Assembly (NCBI GenBank): GCA_025774865.1
Contig: JALGZO010000784.1
Location: 1 to 12,289, forward strand
Source: a bacterium
GTDB taxonomy: Bacteria > ARS69
DNA: 12,289 bases
Direction of reading: 5' to 3'
The notes under the pieces are model-generated. The model was given only the letters and a program-made list of their open reading frames with translations. It did not search any database and had not been told where the DNA came from. The stretch's first letter is position 1, and every line of letters begins with the position of its first letter. The position numbers and the translations under genes are program-made. This document shows positions 1 through 9,654 of this stretch, piece by piece.

Positions 1-1896
1 CATTACACGAACGAGTTGGATCCCGCTCGTCCGCCGCACGTCGCGTCACTTCCCGAGCTCGTCAGCGACATGAAGCGCGGGGTCGTCGACGCGCTGCTCA
101 TTCTCGGCGGCAATCCCGTCTTTGATGCGCCGGCAGACGTGGACCTTGCCGCCGCGCTCGCCCGAGTCTCGCTGAGCGCACACCTCTCGCCTGACCGCAA
201 CGAGACGTCTCTCGCGTGCAAGTGGCACCTGCCGAGAGCGCACTACCTGGAAGCCTGGTCCGACGCTCGCTCGTGGGACGGTACATACACGCTCGCACAG
301 CCGCTCATCCACCCTCTCTACGACGGCAAGACGCCGGCCGAGCTGATCGCGCTTCTCCTCGAAGGGCATTCGGTCTCGGGCCGCGACCTGGTGCGCGAGA
401 CGTTCTCGAGCCTCGGGGGCGACTCCCACGAGTTCAAGAAGGCCGTTCACGACGGCTTCGCGAACGTGGGTGCGTGGCCCGAGGTGCAGGCCGACTTCTC
501 CCGGGCGAACTGGAAACCGACTGCACGGGACTTCGAGTGGCAGTCGCCGGGCTCGGGCCGTACCGAGATCGTCTTTCACCGCGACTACTCGCTCTACGAC
601 GGCCGTTTCGCGAACAACGCGTGGCTCCAGGAGTGGCCGGACCCCATGACGAAGCTCACCTGGGACAACGCCGCGTTGATCGACCCGGCCACCGCCCGGG
701 AGCACGGCATCACGCAGGGTGACCAGCTGGTCTTCGAGAGGGACGGGCGGACGCTCGAGCTACCCGCCTATCTGATGCCCGGGCAGGCCGCGGGATCCAT
801 CGCTGTGAGCGTCGGGTACGGTCGGCGCGACGGTGGACGCGTCGCCCAACGCGACAGCGGCGGGCAGGGAGGCGGTTTCGACGTCTATCCGTTCCGGACC
901 GCGGACGCGATGTACCGCGCCGCCGACGTCGAGTGGAGACCGAGTGGCGGGCGGTACGAACTCGTCACGACCCAGGACCACCACGCGCTCTTCAATGCAC
1001 AGCAAGGTCGGGGACAAAGCGATCGCCTCCCGGAGATCTTCCGAGAGGGCACGCTCGCCGAGTACGAGGCGCATCCCGACTTCGCGGAACACCGTACGCA
1101 CCACCCCCCGCTCGTGTCCCTCTGGCGGGAGCATTCGTGGGAGGACGGACCCCAGTGGGGCATGGCGATCGACCTCTCCGCCTGCACGGGCTGCAGCGCT
1201 TGTGTCGTCGCGTGTCAGGCCGAGAACAACATCCCCGTCGTCGGCAAGCAGGAAGTGTCCACCGGCCGTGAAATGCACTGGATCCGCGTGGACCGGTACT
1301 TCCAGGGAGACGCCGAGCGCCCCCTGGTCGCGCATCAGCCGGTGGCGTGCCAGCATTGTGAGAATGCCCCGTGCGAGCAGGTATGCCCCGTCGCGGCCAC
1401 CGTGCACAGCGACGATGGCCTCAACGACATGGTCTACAACCGGTGCGTGGGCACCCGGTACTGCCTGAACAACTGCCCGTACAAGGTCCGGCGCTTCAAC
1501 TGGTTCAACAACCAGAAGGGGATGCCGGAGATCCTCCAGATGCAACACAACCCGAACGTGACCGTGCGCGCGCGTGGCGTCATGGAGAAGTGCACCTACT
1601 GCGTCCAGCGCATCAAGGCGGTGACGATCCCGGCGCGGAACGAGAAGCGCCGCGTGAAGGACGGGGAGATCATGCCCGCCTGCGCTCAGACCTGTCCCGC
1701 CGAGGCCATCGTGTTCGGCGACGTGACCGATCCCGAGAGTCGCGTCCGGAAGCTGCACGACAACGATCGCGCGTACGCGATGCTCTCGGAGCTCAACATC
1801 AAGCCCCGCACCCGGTTTCTCGCGAAGATCCGCAACCCCGTCGGCGGCGGACACGAAGACGATCACGGCAGCCACGACGGACACGGACACTCGTAG
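1..1896 (+). CDS. actB: ACIII subunit ActB, molybdopterin-fold/iron-sulfur protein (5' truncated)
   Basis: This is the iron-sulfur subunit of alternative complex III, the membrane quinol:cytochrome c oxidoreductase. The reading frame is open from base 1 (the TTG at 16 is not the real start), leaving 631 residues of a protein usually near 1000, so the N-terminus lies outside the window. Residues 1 to about 330 resemble the C-terminal part of the molybdopterin-oxidoreductase fold, including an ILGGNPVFDAPAD stretch typical of ActB. From about residue 385 comes a ferredoxin-like domain with four Cys groups: C395/398/401/405, C450/453/458/462, C482/488/492 and C531/534/561/565. In the third group Thr485 stands where a fourth Cys would be, as expected for a [3Fe-4S] cluster; ActB is known to carry three [4Fe-4S] and one [3Fe-4S]. 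The tail is rich in His, Asp and Gly. The stop lies 3 bases before actC. Identity is secure; the N-terminal half cannot be judged. Confidence 0.95.
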   Translation, partial: HYTNELDPARPPHVASLPELVSDMKRGVVDALLILGGNPVFDAPADVDLAAALARVSLSAHLSPDRNETSLACKWHLPRAHYLEAWSDARSWDGTYTLAQPLIHPLYDGKTPAELIALLLEGHSVSGRDLVRETFSSLGGDSHEFKKAVHDGFANVGAWPEVQADFSRANWKPTARDFEWQSPGSGRTEIVFHRDYSLYDGRFANNAWLQEWPDPMTKLTWDNAALIDPATAREHGITQGDQLVFERDGRTLELPAYLMPGQAAGSIAVSVGYGRRDGGRVAQRDSGGQGGGFDVYPFRTADAMYRAADVEWRPSGGRYELVTTQDHHALFNAQQGRGQSDRLPEIFREGTLAEYEAHPDFAEHRTHHPPLVSLWREHSWEDGPQWGMAIDLSACTGCSACVVACQAENNIPVVGKQEVSTGREMHWIRVDRYFQGDAERPLVAHQPVACQHCENAPCEQVCPVAATVHSDDGLNDMVYNRCVGTRYCLNNCPYKVRRFNWFNNQKGMPEILQMQHNPNVTVRARGVMEKCTYCVQRIKAVTIPARNEKRRVKDGEIMPACAQTCPAEAIVFGDVTDPESRVRKLHDNDRAYAMLSELNIKPRTRFLAKIRNPVGGGHEDDHGSHDGHGHS

Positions 1897-1899
1897 ACG

Positions 1900-3362
<1,463 letters not shown>

Positions 3363-3366
<4 letters not shown>

Positions 3367-3911
3367 GCGGCGAGGGCCTGGAGAGCGGACGTCTGGCGGG
3401 GCTCCTGCTGGAACTGGACTCCCCCGAAGCGCTCATGACGGCCAGTTTCAAGGTGCGGGATGCCGGCTACACCCGGTGGGACGCCCATTCCCCGTTTCCC
3501 GTCCACGGCCTGGATCAGGCCATGGGCTTGAGGCCGACGCTCTTGCCCTGGATCGTCATGGGAGGGGGCGTGACGGGCTGCCTGGTCGGGCTCGGACTTC
3601 AGTGGTGGACCAACGCCGTCAACTACCCGTTCATCATTTCGGGAAAGCCGTCCTGGAGCATTCCTGCGAACATCCCGGTGACCTTCGAGCTGACGGTGCT
3701 GTTCGCGGCATTCGCCGCGTTCCTGGGCATGATCATACTGAACGGATTTCCGCGCTGGCACCATCCGGTGTTCTCGAGCCGGCGGTTCCGGCGCGCGACG
3801 GTCGACCGCTTCTTCATCAGCATCGAGGCCGAGGACCCGGAATTCGACGAGGCGACGACCTTTGAGTTCCTCAGGAGCCTGGGCGGCTCGGTCGAGAAGC
3901 TGGAGATCTGA
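3363..3911 (+). CDS. actD: ACIII subunit ActD (DUF3341 family)
   Basis: A 182-residue protein matching the DUF3341 family, the ActD subunit of alternative complex III, whose exact role is not established. The first 60 residues are soluble and contain the family-like string [20 protein letters not shown]. Two membrane segments follow at about residues 61-83 and 103-126, separated by the loop [19 protein letters not shown] that is typical of this family. The C-terminus is soluble and ends in an acidic, ferredoxin-like fold ([13 protein letters not shown]). The frame is open further upstream, but the ATG at 3363 overlaps the actC stop by 4 bases and gives the usual family length, so I take it as the start. 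An in-frame ATG at 3237 would add 42 residues overlapping actC with no family resemblance. Confidence 0.92.
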
Positions 3912-3915
3912 CGCG

Positions 3916-4566
3916 ATGCCGAAGTGGATCCTCCCGACACTCGTGTGCCTCACGTTGGTGGCGCTGCTTCCGGCCGCCCTGATTTCGCGGGCCCGGAACT
4001 CGCACTCGTCCACGCCTCGGATCAACCTCGTGCCGGACATGGACTACCAGCCCAAGCTCCTGCCCCAGACCGAGAATCGGATGTTCGCCGACGGGCGGGC
4101 GATGCGCCCACGCGTCGAGGGGACGGTGGCTCGGGGTCAACTCCAGGAAGACGACCACCTCCATCGTGGTCGCGACGCGGGTGACTGGGCGACCTCCATC
4201 CCGTATCCGGTGACGCAATCGTTCGTGGAGCGCGGCCGTGATCGCTTCGATATCTACTGCGCCCTGTGTCACGGGAGCGCCGGGTTCGGTGATGGTATCA
4301 TTTCGGCGCGGGCCGACGAGCTCGCCCAGCTCGGGCAGGCGGTCTGGACGCCCCCGACCTCGCTGCACGACCCGACGGTGAGAGAGCGTCCGGACGGACA
4401 CATTTTCAACACGATCACCCACGGAATTCGGAGCATGCCGCCCTACGGATCCCAGATCGAGGCCGCGGACCGCTGGGCCATCATCGCCTACGTTCGAGCG
4501 CTCCAGCGGAGTCAAAACGCCACGATCTCGGACGTACCCGAAGACGTACGACCGACCCTTCGATGA
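3916..4566 (+). CDS. actE: ACIII subunit ActE, monohaem cytochrome c
   Basis: A 216-residue membrane-anchored cytochrome c, the monohaem ActE subunit of alternative complex III, which acts on the periplasmic side as an electron carrier. One c-type haem site is visible, CALCH at residues 115-119, and the likely distal ligand is Met174 in SMPPYG. Before the haem domain lies the ActE-type segment with FADGRAMRPRVEGTVARG. The N-terminus (residues 4-24) is one hydrophobic stretch; the only Cys in it, Cys11, is not in a proper lipobox. I chose the ATG at 3916 because GGAG at 3902-3905 sits 10 bases upstream and translation opens directly into the hydrophobic segment. The frame stays open to an upstream ATG at 3862, inside actD, whose extra residues look unrelated. 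It lies 4 bases after actD and 10 bases before actF. Confidence 0.92.
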   Translation: MPKWILPTLVCLTLVALLPAALISRARNSHSSTPRINLVPDMDYQPKLLPQTENRMFADGRAMRPRVEGTVARGQLQEDDHLHRGRDAGDWATSIPYPVTQSFVERGRDRFDIYCALCHGSAGFGDGIISARADELAQLGQAVWTPPTSLHDPTVRERPDGHIFNTITHGIRSMPPYGSQIEAADRWAIIAYVRALQRSQNATISDVPEDVRPTLR

Positions 4567-4568
4567 GG
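4565..4568 (+). promoter_or_regulatory. Ribosome binding site of actF supporting a TTG start
   Basis: GAGG overlaps the actE stop codon and lies 8 bases before TTG at 4577. No ATG or GTG in frame with comparable spacing is present nearby, so this site decides the start of actF. Confidence 0.55.
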
Positions 4569-4576
4569 AACGCGAA

Positions 4577-5788
4577 TTGAGCACGACCGGTCACCACGTG
4601 GACATCTCGAAGGAGCGACTCGTGCTCGGCGACGCCGCCCGCAAGGTTGCCGTCATCGCGGGCACGATCGGTGTTCTGGCGTTCGCCGCGTCTGCTGCTC
4701 TCGGGCTCCGCGGCGTCGGGGACCGCTTCTTCCAGTCGTATCTCGTCAGCTACTGCTTCTTCCTGAGCATCTCGCTCGGCGGCCTCTTCTTCGTGCTCAT
4801 CCAGCACGTGACGCGGGCGGGCTGGAGCGTCGTCCTACGGCGCTTCGCCGAGGGACTCGCGGTGAACACGGGCCTCATGGCCGTCCTGCTCATCCCGATC
4901 CTGATCGGGTTGAAGCCACTCTTCCTGTGGGCTCGGGGGGACGAGATTGCGGACGACGCGCTTCTGCAGGGCAAGCGCGCCTATCTGAATGAGCTGTTCT
5001 TCTACATCCGCATGCTGATCTACTTCGGCAGCTGGATCCTGCTCAGCCGGTACCTGTTCAGCAAGTCGGTCGCTCAAGACGCTTCGGGAGACCCGGCCGC
5101 CACACTGCAGATGCAGAAGGTCTCGGCCGGCGGGCTCTTCCTGTTCGCGATCACGGTCACTTTCTGCGCTTTCGACCTCTTGATGTCGCTGGAGCCACAC
5201 TGGTTCAGCACGATTTTCGGCGTCTACTACTTCTCGGGTAGCGCGCTCGTGCTGTTCGCTGCGCTCATCATCACATCGTACTTCACGCAGCGATCCGGCT
5301 GGCTCACCGGCGTGATCTCGACCGAGCACTACCACGACCTGGGCAAGCTGATGTTCGCATTCGTCGTTTTCTGGGCGTACATCGCGTTCTCGCAGTACAT
5401 GCTGATCTGGTACGCGAACATGCCCGAAGAAACACAGTGGTTCCTCCGGCGACAGACCGGGCAGTGGACGGCGCTCTCCTGGTTCATGCTGATCGGTCAC
5501 TTCATCGTGCCGTTCCTGGCGCTGATCTCCCGGATTCCGAAGCGTCGGAAAGAACCACTCGTCGGGGCCGCGGTATGGGTTTTGATCATCCACTGGGTGG
5601 ACATGTATTATCTCGTGATGCCGCACACCTCGGACGGCGTCGTTCCGTTCCACGTGATCGATCTGACGTGCTTCCTCGCCGTCGGCGGTCTCTTCGTGGC
5701 GGCTTTCGCGATGCGGTTCCGGCGCCGGTCGTTGCTCGCGCAGGGCGACCCCCGTCTGGCCGAGTCCCTGGCCTTCGAGAACTTCTAG
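4577..5788 (+). CDS. actF: ACIII subunit ActF, second NrfD-like membrane protein
   Basis: A 403-residue polytopic membrane protein, the second NrfD-like subunit of alternative complex III and a paralogue of ActC. About ten hydrophobic segments span residues 25-380. Family-like stretches include SYLVSYCFFLSISLGGLFF followed by a His in LIQHVTRAGW, SLEPHWFSTIFGVYYFSG near the middle, and WYANMPEETQWF followed by a conserved-looking HFIVPF. ActF is proposed to take part in proton translocation; whether it binds quinol is less certain than for ActC. The start is a TTG preceded by GAGG in the actE stop region. The N-terminal 20 residues are hydrophilic. The gene follows actE by 10 bases and is followed closely by a small membrane-protein gene. 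Confidence 0.93.
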   Translation: MSTTGHHVDISKERLVLGDAARKVAVIAGTIGVLAFAASAALGLRGVGDRFFQSYLVSYCFFLSISLGGLFFVLIQHVTRAGWSVVLRRFAEGLAVNTGLMAVLLIPILIGLKPLFLWARGDEIADDALLQGKRAYLNELFFYIRMLIYFGSWILLSRYLFSKSVAQDASGDPAATLQMQKVSAGGLFLFAITVTFCAFDLLMSLEPHWFSTIFGVYYFSGSALVLFAALIITSYFTQRSGWLTGVISTEHYHDLGKLMFAFVVFWAYIAFSQYMLIWYANMPEETQWFLRRQTGQWTALSWFMLIGHFIVPFLALISRIPKRRKEPLVGAAVWVLIIHWVDMYYLVMPHTSDGVVPFHVIDLTCFLAVGGLFVAAFAMRFRRRSLLAQGDPRLAESLAFENF

Positions 5789-5791
5789 GAT

Positions 5792-5795
5792 GGAG
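5792..5795 (+). promoter_or_regulatory. Ribosome binding site for the small membrane protein
   Basis: GGAG lies 6 bases before the ATG at 5802. The alternative ATG at 5790 overlaps this site and has no purine-rich sequence at proper spacing, so the site favours 5802 as the start. Confidence 0.45.
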
Positions 5796-5801
5796 CCTCG
5801 G

Positions 5802-6125
5802 ATGAAACCGACCCTCACAGCCATGGACGATCCCCACCCCTCTCGAACGGCATACGTGGGTGGTCTCTTCGTGCTGATCTTCGTCCTCGTCGTGATCGCT
5901 CTCGTCGGCTATTTCAATCGCGTCGCCACCGAGGAGTTCGAGGTCAAGGTCGTGGATCAGGCGGCGGCGGCACCGCGGGAGCTTCGCGCGGCGCAGCTCT
6001 CCCGGATTCGAGAGTACCGATGGGTCGATCGCCAGGCCGGCGTCGTCGCGATCCCCATCGAGAGGGCCATGGAGCTGATTGTCGAAGAGCATTCCCGATC
6101 ACCACACCGCGGCGGCGGATCGTGA
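5802..6125 (+). CDS. Small single-span membrane protein of unknown function in the ACIII-caa3 operon
   Basis: A 107-residue protein I cannot assign to a named family. Residues 1-17 are polar, residues 18-38 form one strongly hydrophobic helix, and the rest is soluble, most likely periplasmic. The C-terminal part reads as an amphipathic, Arg/Glu-rich helix (58-71) followed by YRWVD (72-76) and then GVVAIPIERAMELI (80-93). I recall similar Y-W-V-D / I-P-I-x-R-A-M strings in small proteins of other ACIII-caa3 clusters, but this is memory, not a search. The position just after actF matches that of actG in Rhodothermus marinus; equivalence is only inferred. The start at 5802 has GGAG 6 bases upstream; 5790 would add four residues. 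The stop overlaps the SCO gene (GTGA). Likely roles are an ACIII or oxidase accessory subunit or an assembly factor working with SCO. Confidence 0.8.
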   Translation: MKPTLTAMDDPHPSRTAYVGGLFVLIFVLVVIALVGYFNRVATEEFEVKVVDQAAAAPRELRAAQLSRIREYRWVDRQAGVVAIPIERAMELIVEEHSRSPHRGGGS

Positions 6126-6943
6126 CGACCCGGGCCCTCCTCCTCATCCTCGGGATGACCCTGGCGCTTCCGGGCGCCGCCCTGACGCAGCTCACGGAGT
6201 CCGTCCCCGCGGAGCTGGAGGGCGTCGGGATCACGGAGCACCTGGATGCCGCGCTGCCCCTGGAGCTCACGTTTCGCGACGAAGCCGGCCAGATTGTCGC
6301 GCTCGGGCAGTACTTCGAAGAGGGAAGACCGGTCGTCCTGAACCTCGTCTATTTCAACTGCCCCATGATGTGCAACGTCTTCCTCGACGGTTTCCTGATG
6401 ACCCTCAGTGAGTTGGACTGGACCCCGGGGGACGAGTTCCGCGTGGTGACGGTGAGCATCGACCCGACGGACGGACCGGAGGGGGCTCGGGCGAAACGGG
6501 ACCACTACGTGAAGAGGCTCGGACGGCCCGAGGCCGAACACGGCTGGCACTTTCTCACCGGATCCGAGGAAAACGTCCATGCCCTGGCGGACGCGATCGG
6601 GTTCGCGTATCGCTACGACGAGGAAAGGAAAGAGTATTTGCACTCGGCGGCGCTCTACGTGGCCACCCCGGCCGGAAGGCTGTCCCGCTATCTGTACGGC
6701 GTGATGTTCGAGCCGGCGACGCTTCGCCTCTCGTTGGTGGAAGCATCGGAGGGCGGGATCGGCTCCGCCATGGATCAGCTGCTCCTCTTCTGCTTCGCCT
6801 ACGACCATACCGAAGGTCGCTACGGTCCCGCCGCCCTGAAGATCGTCCGCGCATTCGGCGCGCTCACGGCCATCGGACTCGGCCTGTTCATCGTGCTCCA
6901 TCGCAGGCGGGGCCCGGCCGTCCCCACGGGAGCGCGATCGTGA
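6122..6943 (+). CDS. SCO1/SenC-type copper chaperone for CuA assembly
   Basis: A 273-residue SCO-family protein with a thioredoxin-like fold, which binds copper and thiol-reduces or metallates the CuA centre of cytochrome oxidase subunit II. The copper ligands are visible: Cys80 and Cys84 in FNCPMMCNVF and His174 in YLHSAALYV. The N-terminus is a short signal sequence or anchor (ALLLILGMTLALPGAAL). A C-terminal hydrophobic helix (about residues 240-260) followed by Arg-rich residues gives a membrane tail, common for SCO proteins in this operon type. I chose the GTG at 6122, which overlaps the previous stop in GTGA and opens straight into the signal sequence. The frame extends further upstream to 6020, but that part is Arg-rich and implausible. 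The stop overlaps coxB by 4 bases, fitting its role in maturing CoxB. Confidence 0.93.
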   Translation: MTTRALLLILGMTLALPGAALTQLTESVPAELEGVGITEHLDAALPLELTFRDEAGQIVALGQYFEEGRPVVLNLVYFNCPMMCNVFLDGFLMTLSELDWTPGDEFRVVTVSIDPTDGPEGARAKRDHYVKRLGRPEAEHGWHFLTGSEENVHALADAIGFAYRYDEERKEYLHSAALYVATPAGRLSRYLYGVMFEPATLRLSLVEASEGGIGSAMDQLLLFCFAYDHTEGRYGPAALKIVRAFGALTAIGLGLFIVLHRRRGPAVPTGARS

Positions 6944-7932
6944 CGGGCGTTTTCGCGGGCGCCGCGAAGCTGATCTCCGTCCTGGCGGGCGCCGGGCGCT
7001 CGTTCTGGCTGCCGGCCCAGAGGTCCGTCCACGGTGCCCGGGTCGACGATCTCTTCTACTTCATCTTCTGGATCTCGGTGTTCTTCTTCTTCGTCATTCT
7101 CGCGATGGCGACGTTCTTCATTCTCAGGTATCGCCGGCGCGGCGAGATCGCGGCCCAGGATAGCGCTCACCACAACATCGGACTCGAGCTCATCTGGAGC
7201 GGGATTCCGTTGGCGATCGTCCTCGTGATCTTCGTCATGGGGTTCCGAGCGTACATGGACCTTGCCACCCCGCCCGAGAACTCGTACGAGATTCTCGCGA
7301 CGGCTCAGAGGTGGAACTGGTCGTTCACCTATCCGAACGGCTACGTCGACAGCGAGCTCCACGTGCCCGTCGAGCGCCCCGTGAAGCTGACCATGTCCTC
7401 GCAGGACGTGATCCACAGCTTCTTCGTTCCGGAGCTGCGCGTGAAGCAGGACGTCGTGCCCGGGAGGTACACCCAGGCCTGGTTCCAGGTGACGGAGCCG
7501 TTCGAGGGCACGGTCCTCTGCGCGGAGTACTGCGGCACGAGCCACTCGCTCATGCAATCCCGTTTCGTCGCGCACGCGCCCGGCGAGTTCGACGCGTGGC
7601 TCGAGAAGGCCGCCGACTTCGTGTCACGACTCCCGCCGGCCGAAGCCGGGAAGCTGCTCTACGAGAAGCGCGGCTGCCAGCAGTGCCACTCGATCGACGG
7701 CAAAGGCGGCATCGGCCCCACGTTTCTCGGTTCTTTCGGCAGTCGGCGTCAGTTTGTGGACGGCTCGACCGGCACGGTGGACGAGAACTACATTCGCGAG
7801 TCGGTGCTCAACCCTCGAGCCAAGCTCGTTGCCGGTTTCGACCCGGTCATGCCGACGTTCCAGGGGCGCCTGAAGGACCCGGAAGTGCAGGCGATCATCG
7901 AGTACATCAAGAGCCTGGGTAACGGAGGCTAG
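6940..7932 (+). CDS. coxB: caa3 oxidase subunit II with fused cytochrome c domain
   Basis: A 330-residue subunit II of a caa3-type cytochrome c oxidase, which receives electrons and passes them through CuA to subunit I. Two membrane helices lie at about residues 38-64 and 84-103. The cupredoxin domain carries the full CuA ligand set: His159 (VIHSFFVPELR), then Cys194, Cys198, His202 and Met205 (CAEYCGTSHSLM). A C-terminal cytochrome c domain has CQQCH at residues 246-250 and the likely distal ligand Met304 (PVMPTFQG). This fusion defines the caa3 type and would let ACIII deliver electrons without a soluble cytochrome. The start is GTG, overlapping the SCO stop (GTGA), with a GGGA sequence about 8 bases upstream. 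Residues 1-35 lack an obvious cleavable signal. Confidence 0.96.
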   Translation: MTGVFAGAAKLISVLAGAGRSFWLPAQRSVHGARVDDLFYFIFWISVFFFFVILAMATFFILRYRRRGEIAAQDSAHHNIGLELIWSGIPLAIVLVIFVMGFRAYMDLATPPENSYEILATAQRWNWSFTYPNGYVDSELHVPVERPVKLTMSSQDVIHSFFVPELRVKQDVVPGRYTQAWFQVTEPFEGTVLCAEYCGTSHSLMQSRFVAHAPGEFDAWLEKAADFVSRLPPAEAGKLLYEKRGCQQCHSIDGKGGIGPTFLGSFGSRRQFVDGSTGTVDENYIRESVLNPRAKLVAGFDPVMPTFQGRLKDPEVQAIIEYIKSLGNGG

Positions 7933-7935
7933 GAG
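7932..7935 (+). promoter_or_regulatory. Ribosome binding site of coxA
   Basis: GGAG, beginning on the last base of the coxB stop codon, lies 6 bases before the coxA ATG at 7942. Confidence 0.55.
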
Positions 7936-7941
7936 CTTTTC

Positions 7942-9654
7942 ATGGCGATCTCGGACGTGAACACCGACGTCGTGCCCCGGCCCGACGCCCCCTCCACCTC
8001 CGACGGTGACAACTACCTGAACTGTGACCGCGGCCTCCGGTCGTGGCTCCTCACTCTCGATCACAAGCGGATCGGAGTGATGTACCTGACGGCCACGCTG
8101 ACGGCGTTCTTCCTCGGCGGCGTGTTCGGGCTGCTGGTTCGTGCGGAGCACCTGACGGCGGGACAGACCTTCATGGACGCGGACACCTACAACCAGATGT
8201 TCACGCTCCACGGCGCGGTCATGATCTTCCTGTTCATCATTCCGGCCATCCCGGCCGCGTTCGGCAATTTCATCCTTCCGATCATGCTCGGCGCGAAGGA
8301 CGTCGCGTTCCCCCGTCTCAATCTCGCGAGCTTCTATCTCTGGGTGACAGGTGCCCTGTTCATGATCGGATCGATCGCGGGGAGAGCCGTCGACACCGGC
8401 TGGACGTTCTACACGCCCTACAGCACGAGTACCACCGCCACCGTCATCCCCGCGCTTCTCGGCGTCTTCATCCTGGGATTCAGCTCGATCTTCACCGGGC
8501 TCAACTTCATCGTCACGATTCACAAGCTCCGCCCCCCGGAGATGGGCTGGTTCCGCATGCCCCTGTTCCTGTGGGGCATCTACGCGACGGCCATCATCCA
8601 GATTCTGGCGACCCCCGTGCTGGCGATCACCGTGCTCCTGCTGTCGGTCGAGCGTGCGATCGGCGTCGGCATCTTCGACCCCGCGCTCGGCGGCGACCCG
8701 GTGCTCTTCCAGCACTTCTTCTGGTTCTACTCGCATCCGGCGGTCTACATCATGATCCTCCCGGCGATGGGGATCATCTCCGAGCTCGTAGCCACCCACA
8801 GCCACAAGCACATCTTCAGCTACAGGTTCATCGCGTATTCGAGCATCGCAATCGCGGTCTTCGGCTTTCTCGTGTGGGGTCACCACATGTACACGAGCGG
8901 CCAGTCGCCGATGATGAACATGATCTTCAGCGCCATCACGTTCAGCGTCGCCATTCCGTCGGCCATCAAGGTCTTCAACTGGATCGTCACGATGTACAAG
9001 GGGTCGATCGTGCTCAACACCCCGATGTGGTACGCGTTGTTGTTCATTTGGGTGTTCTCGATCGGGGGGCTGACCGGAGTATTTCTGGGCGCGATCGCCG
9101 TGAACATTCACCTGCACGACACCTATTTCGTCGTCGCGCATTTCCACTACGTGATGTTCGGCGGGACGGTGATGGCCCTCCTGGGTGGACTCCACCACTG
9201 GTGGCCCAAGATGTTCGGTCGCATGTACCCTGAGAACCCGGCGAAGGTGGCGACCGGGCTGATCTTCGTGGGGTTCAACCTCACGTTCTTCACGCAGTTC
9301 ATCATGGGCTCGCGCGGCATGCCGCGGCGCTACTTCATGTATCCGGAGGAGTTCACGGGCTACCACGTCGCCTCGTCGGTCGGATCCTTCATCATGGCCG
9401 CCGGCTTCTTCCTCACGGCCGGATATCTCATCTGGTCATTGTTCAAAGGCGCGAGGGCGCCGATGAACCCCTGGGGCGGCGCCACGCTCGAGTGGCAAGC
9501 GGCGTCGCCACCCGTTCACTACAACTTCGACGGCGACCCTCCGCTCTCCGGGGATCCGTACGATTTCGACCGCGTGGTATACGATCCCGCGACCCGTACC
9601 TACCACCATGAGCCGCTGACCGCTTCCACCGATCCACCAGGAGCCACCGGATGA
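7942..9654 (+). CDS. coxA: caa3 oxidase subunit I, A2-type haem-copper oxidase
   Basis: A 570-residue catalytic subunit of the haem-copper oxidase, with about 12 membrane helices; it reduces O2 to water and pumps protons. Ligands are complete: His90 and His402 for the low-spin haem, His400 for haem a3, and His265, His314 and His315 for CuB, with Tyr269 in the position of the His-Tyr cross-link. The helix VI motif reads YSHPAVY (263-269): the Tyr-Ser pair without the usual Glu marks the A2 subfamily. The K-channel Lys343 (SAIKVFNW) is present. The D-channel entry residues Asn109, Asp120 and Asn127 ([12 protein letters not shown]) also appear conserved. The C-terminal 75 residues are hydrophilic and are not a fused subunit III. 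The stop overlaps the next start (ATGA). Confidence 0.97.
   Translation: MAISDVNTDVVPRPDAPSTSDGDNYLNCDRGLRSWLLTLDHKRIGVMYLTATLTAFFLGGVFGLLVRAEHLTAGQTFMDADTYNQMFTLHGAVMIFLFIIPAIPAAFGNFILPIMLGAKDVAFPRLNLASFYLWVTGALFMIGSIAGRAVDTGWTFYTPYSTSTTATVIPALLGVFILGFSSIFTGLNFIVTIHKLRPPEMGWFRMPLFLWGIYATAIIQILATPVLAITVLLLSVERAIGVGIFDPALGGDPVLFQHFFWFYSHPAVYIMILPAMGIISELVATHSHKHIFSYRFIAYSSIAIAVFGFLVWGHHMYTSGQSPMMNMIFSAITFSVAIPSAIKVFNWIVTMYKGSIVLNTPMWYALLFIWVFSIGGLTGVFLGAIAVNIHLHDTYFVVAHFHYVMFGGTVMALLGGLHHWWPKMFGRMYPENPAKVATGLIFVGFNLTFFTQFIMGSRGMPRRYFMYPEEFTGYHVASSVGSFIMAAGFFLTAGYLIWSLFKGARAPMNPWGGATLEWQAASPPVHYNFDGDPPLSGDPYDFDRVVYDPATRTYHHEPLTASTDPPGATG
9640..9643 (+). promoter_or_regulatory. Ribosome binding site of the subunit IV gene
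   Basis: GGAG inside the end of coxA, 7 bases before the ATG at 9651, which overlaps the coxA stop. Confidence 0.5.

Noticed and set aside
5790-5801. ATG at 5790 as the start of the small membrane protein
   Set aside because: It is 1 base after the actF stop with no spaced ribosome site; GGAG at 5792-5795 fits the ATG at 5802 better. The difference is four residues, so this is a preference, not proof.
7624-9366. A 580-codon open frame on the - strand opposite coxB and coxA
   Set aside because: Same type of shadow: extreme charged composition without domains, while the + strand carries complete CuA, haem and CuB motifs.
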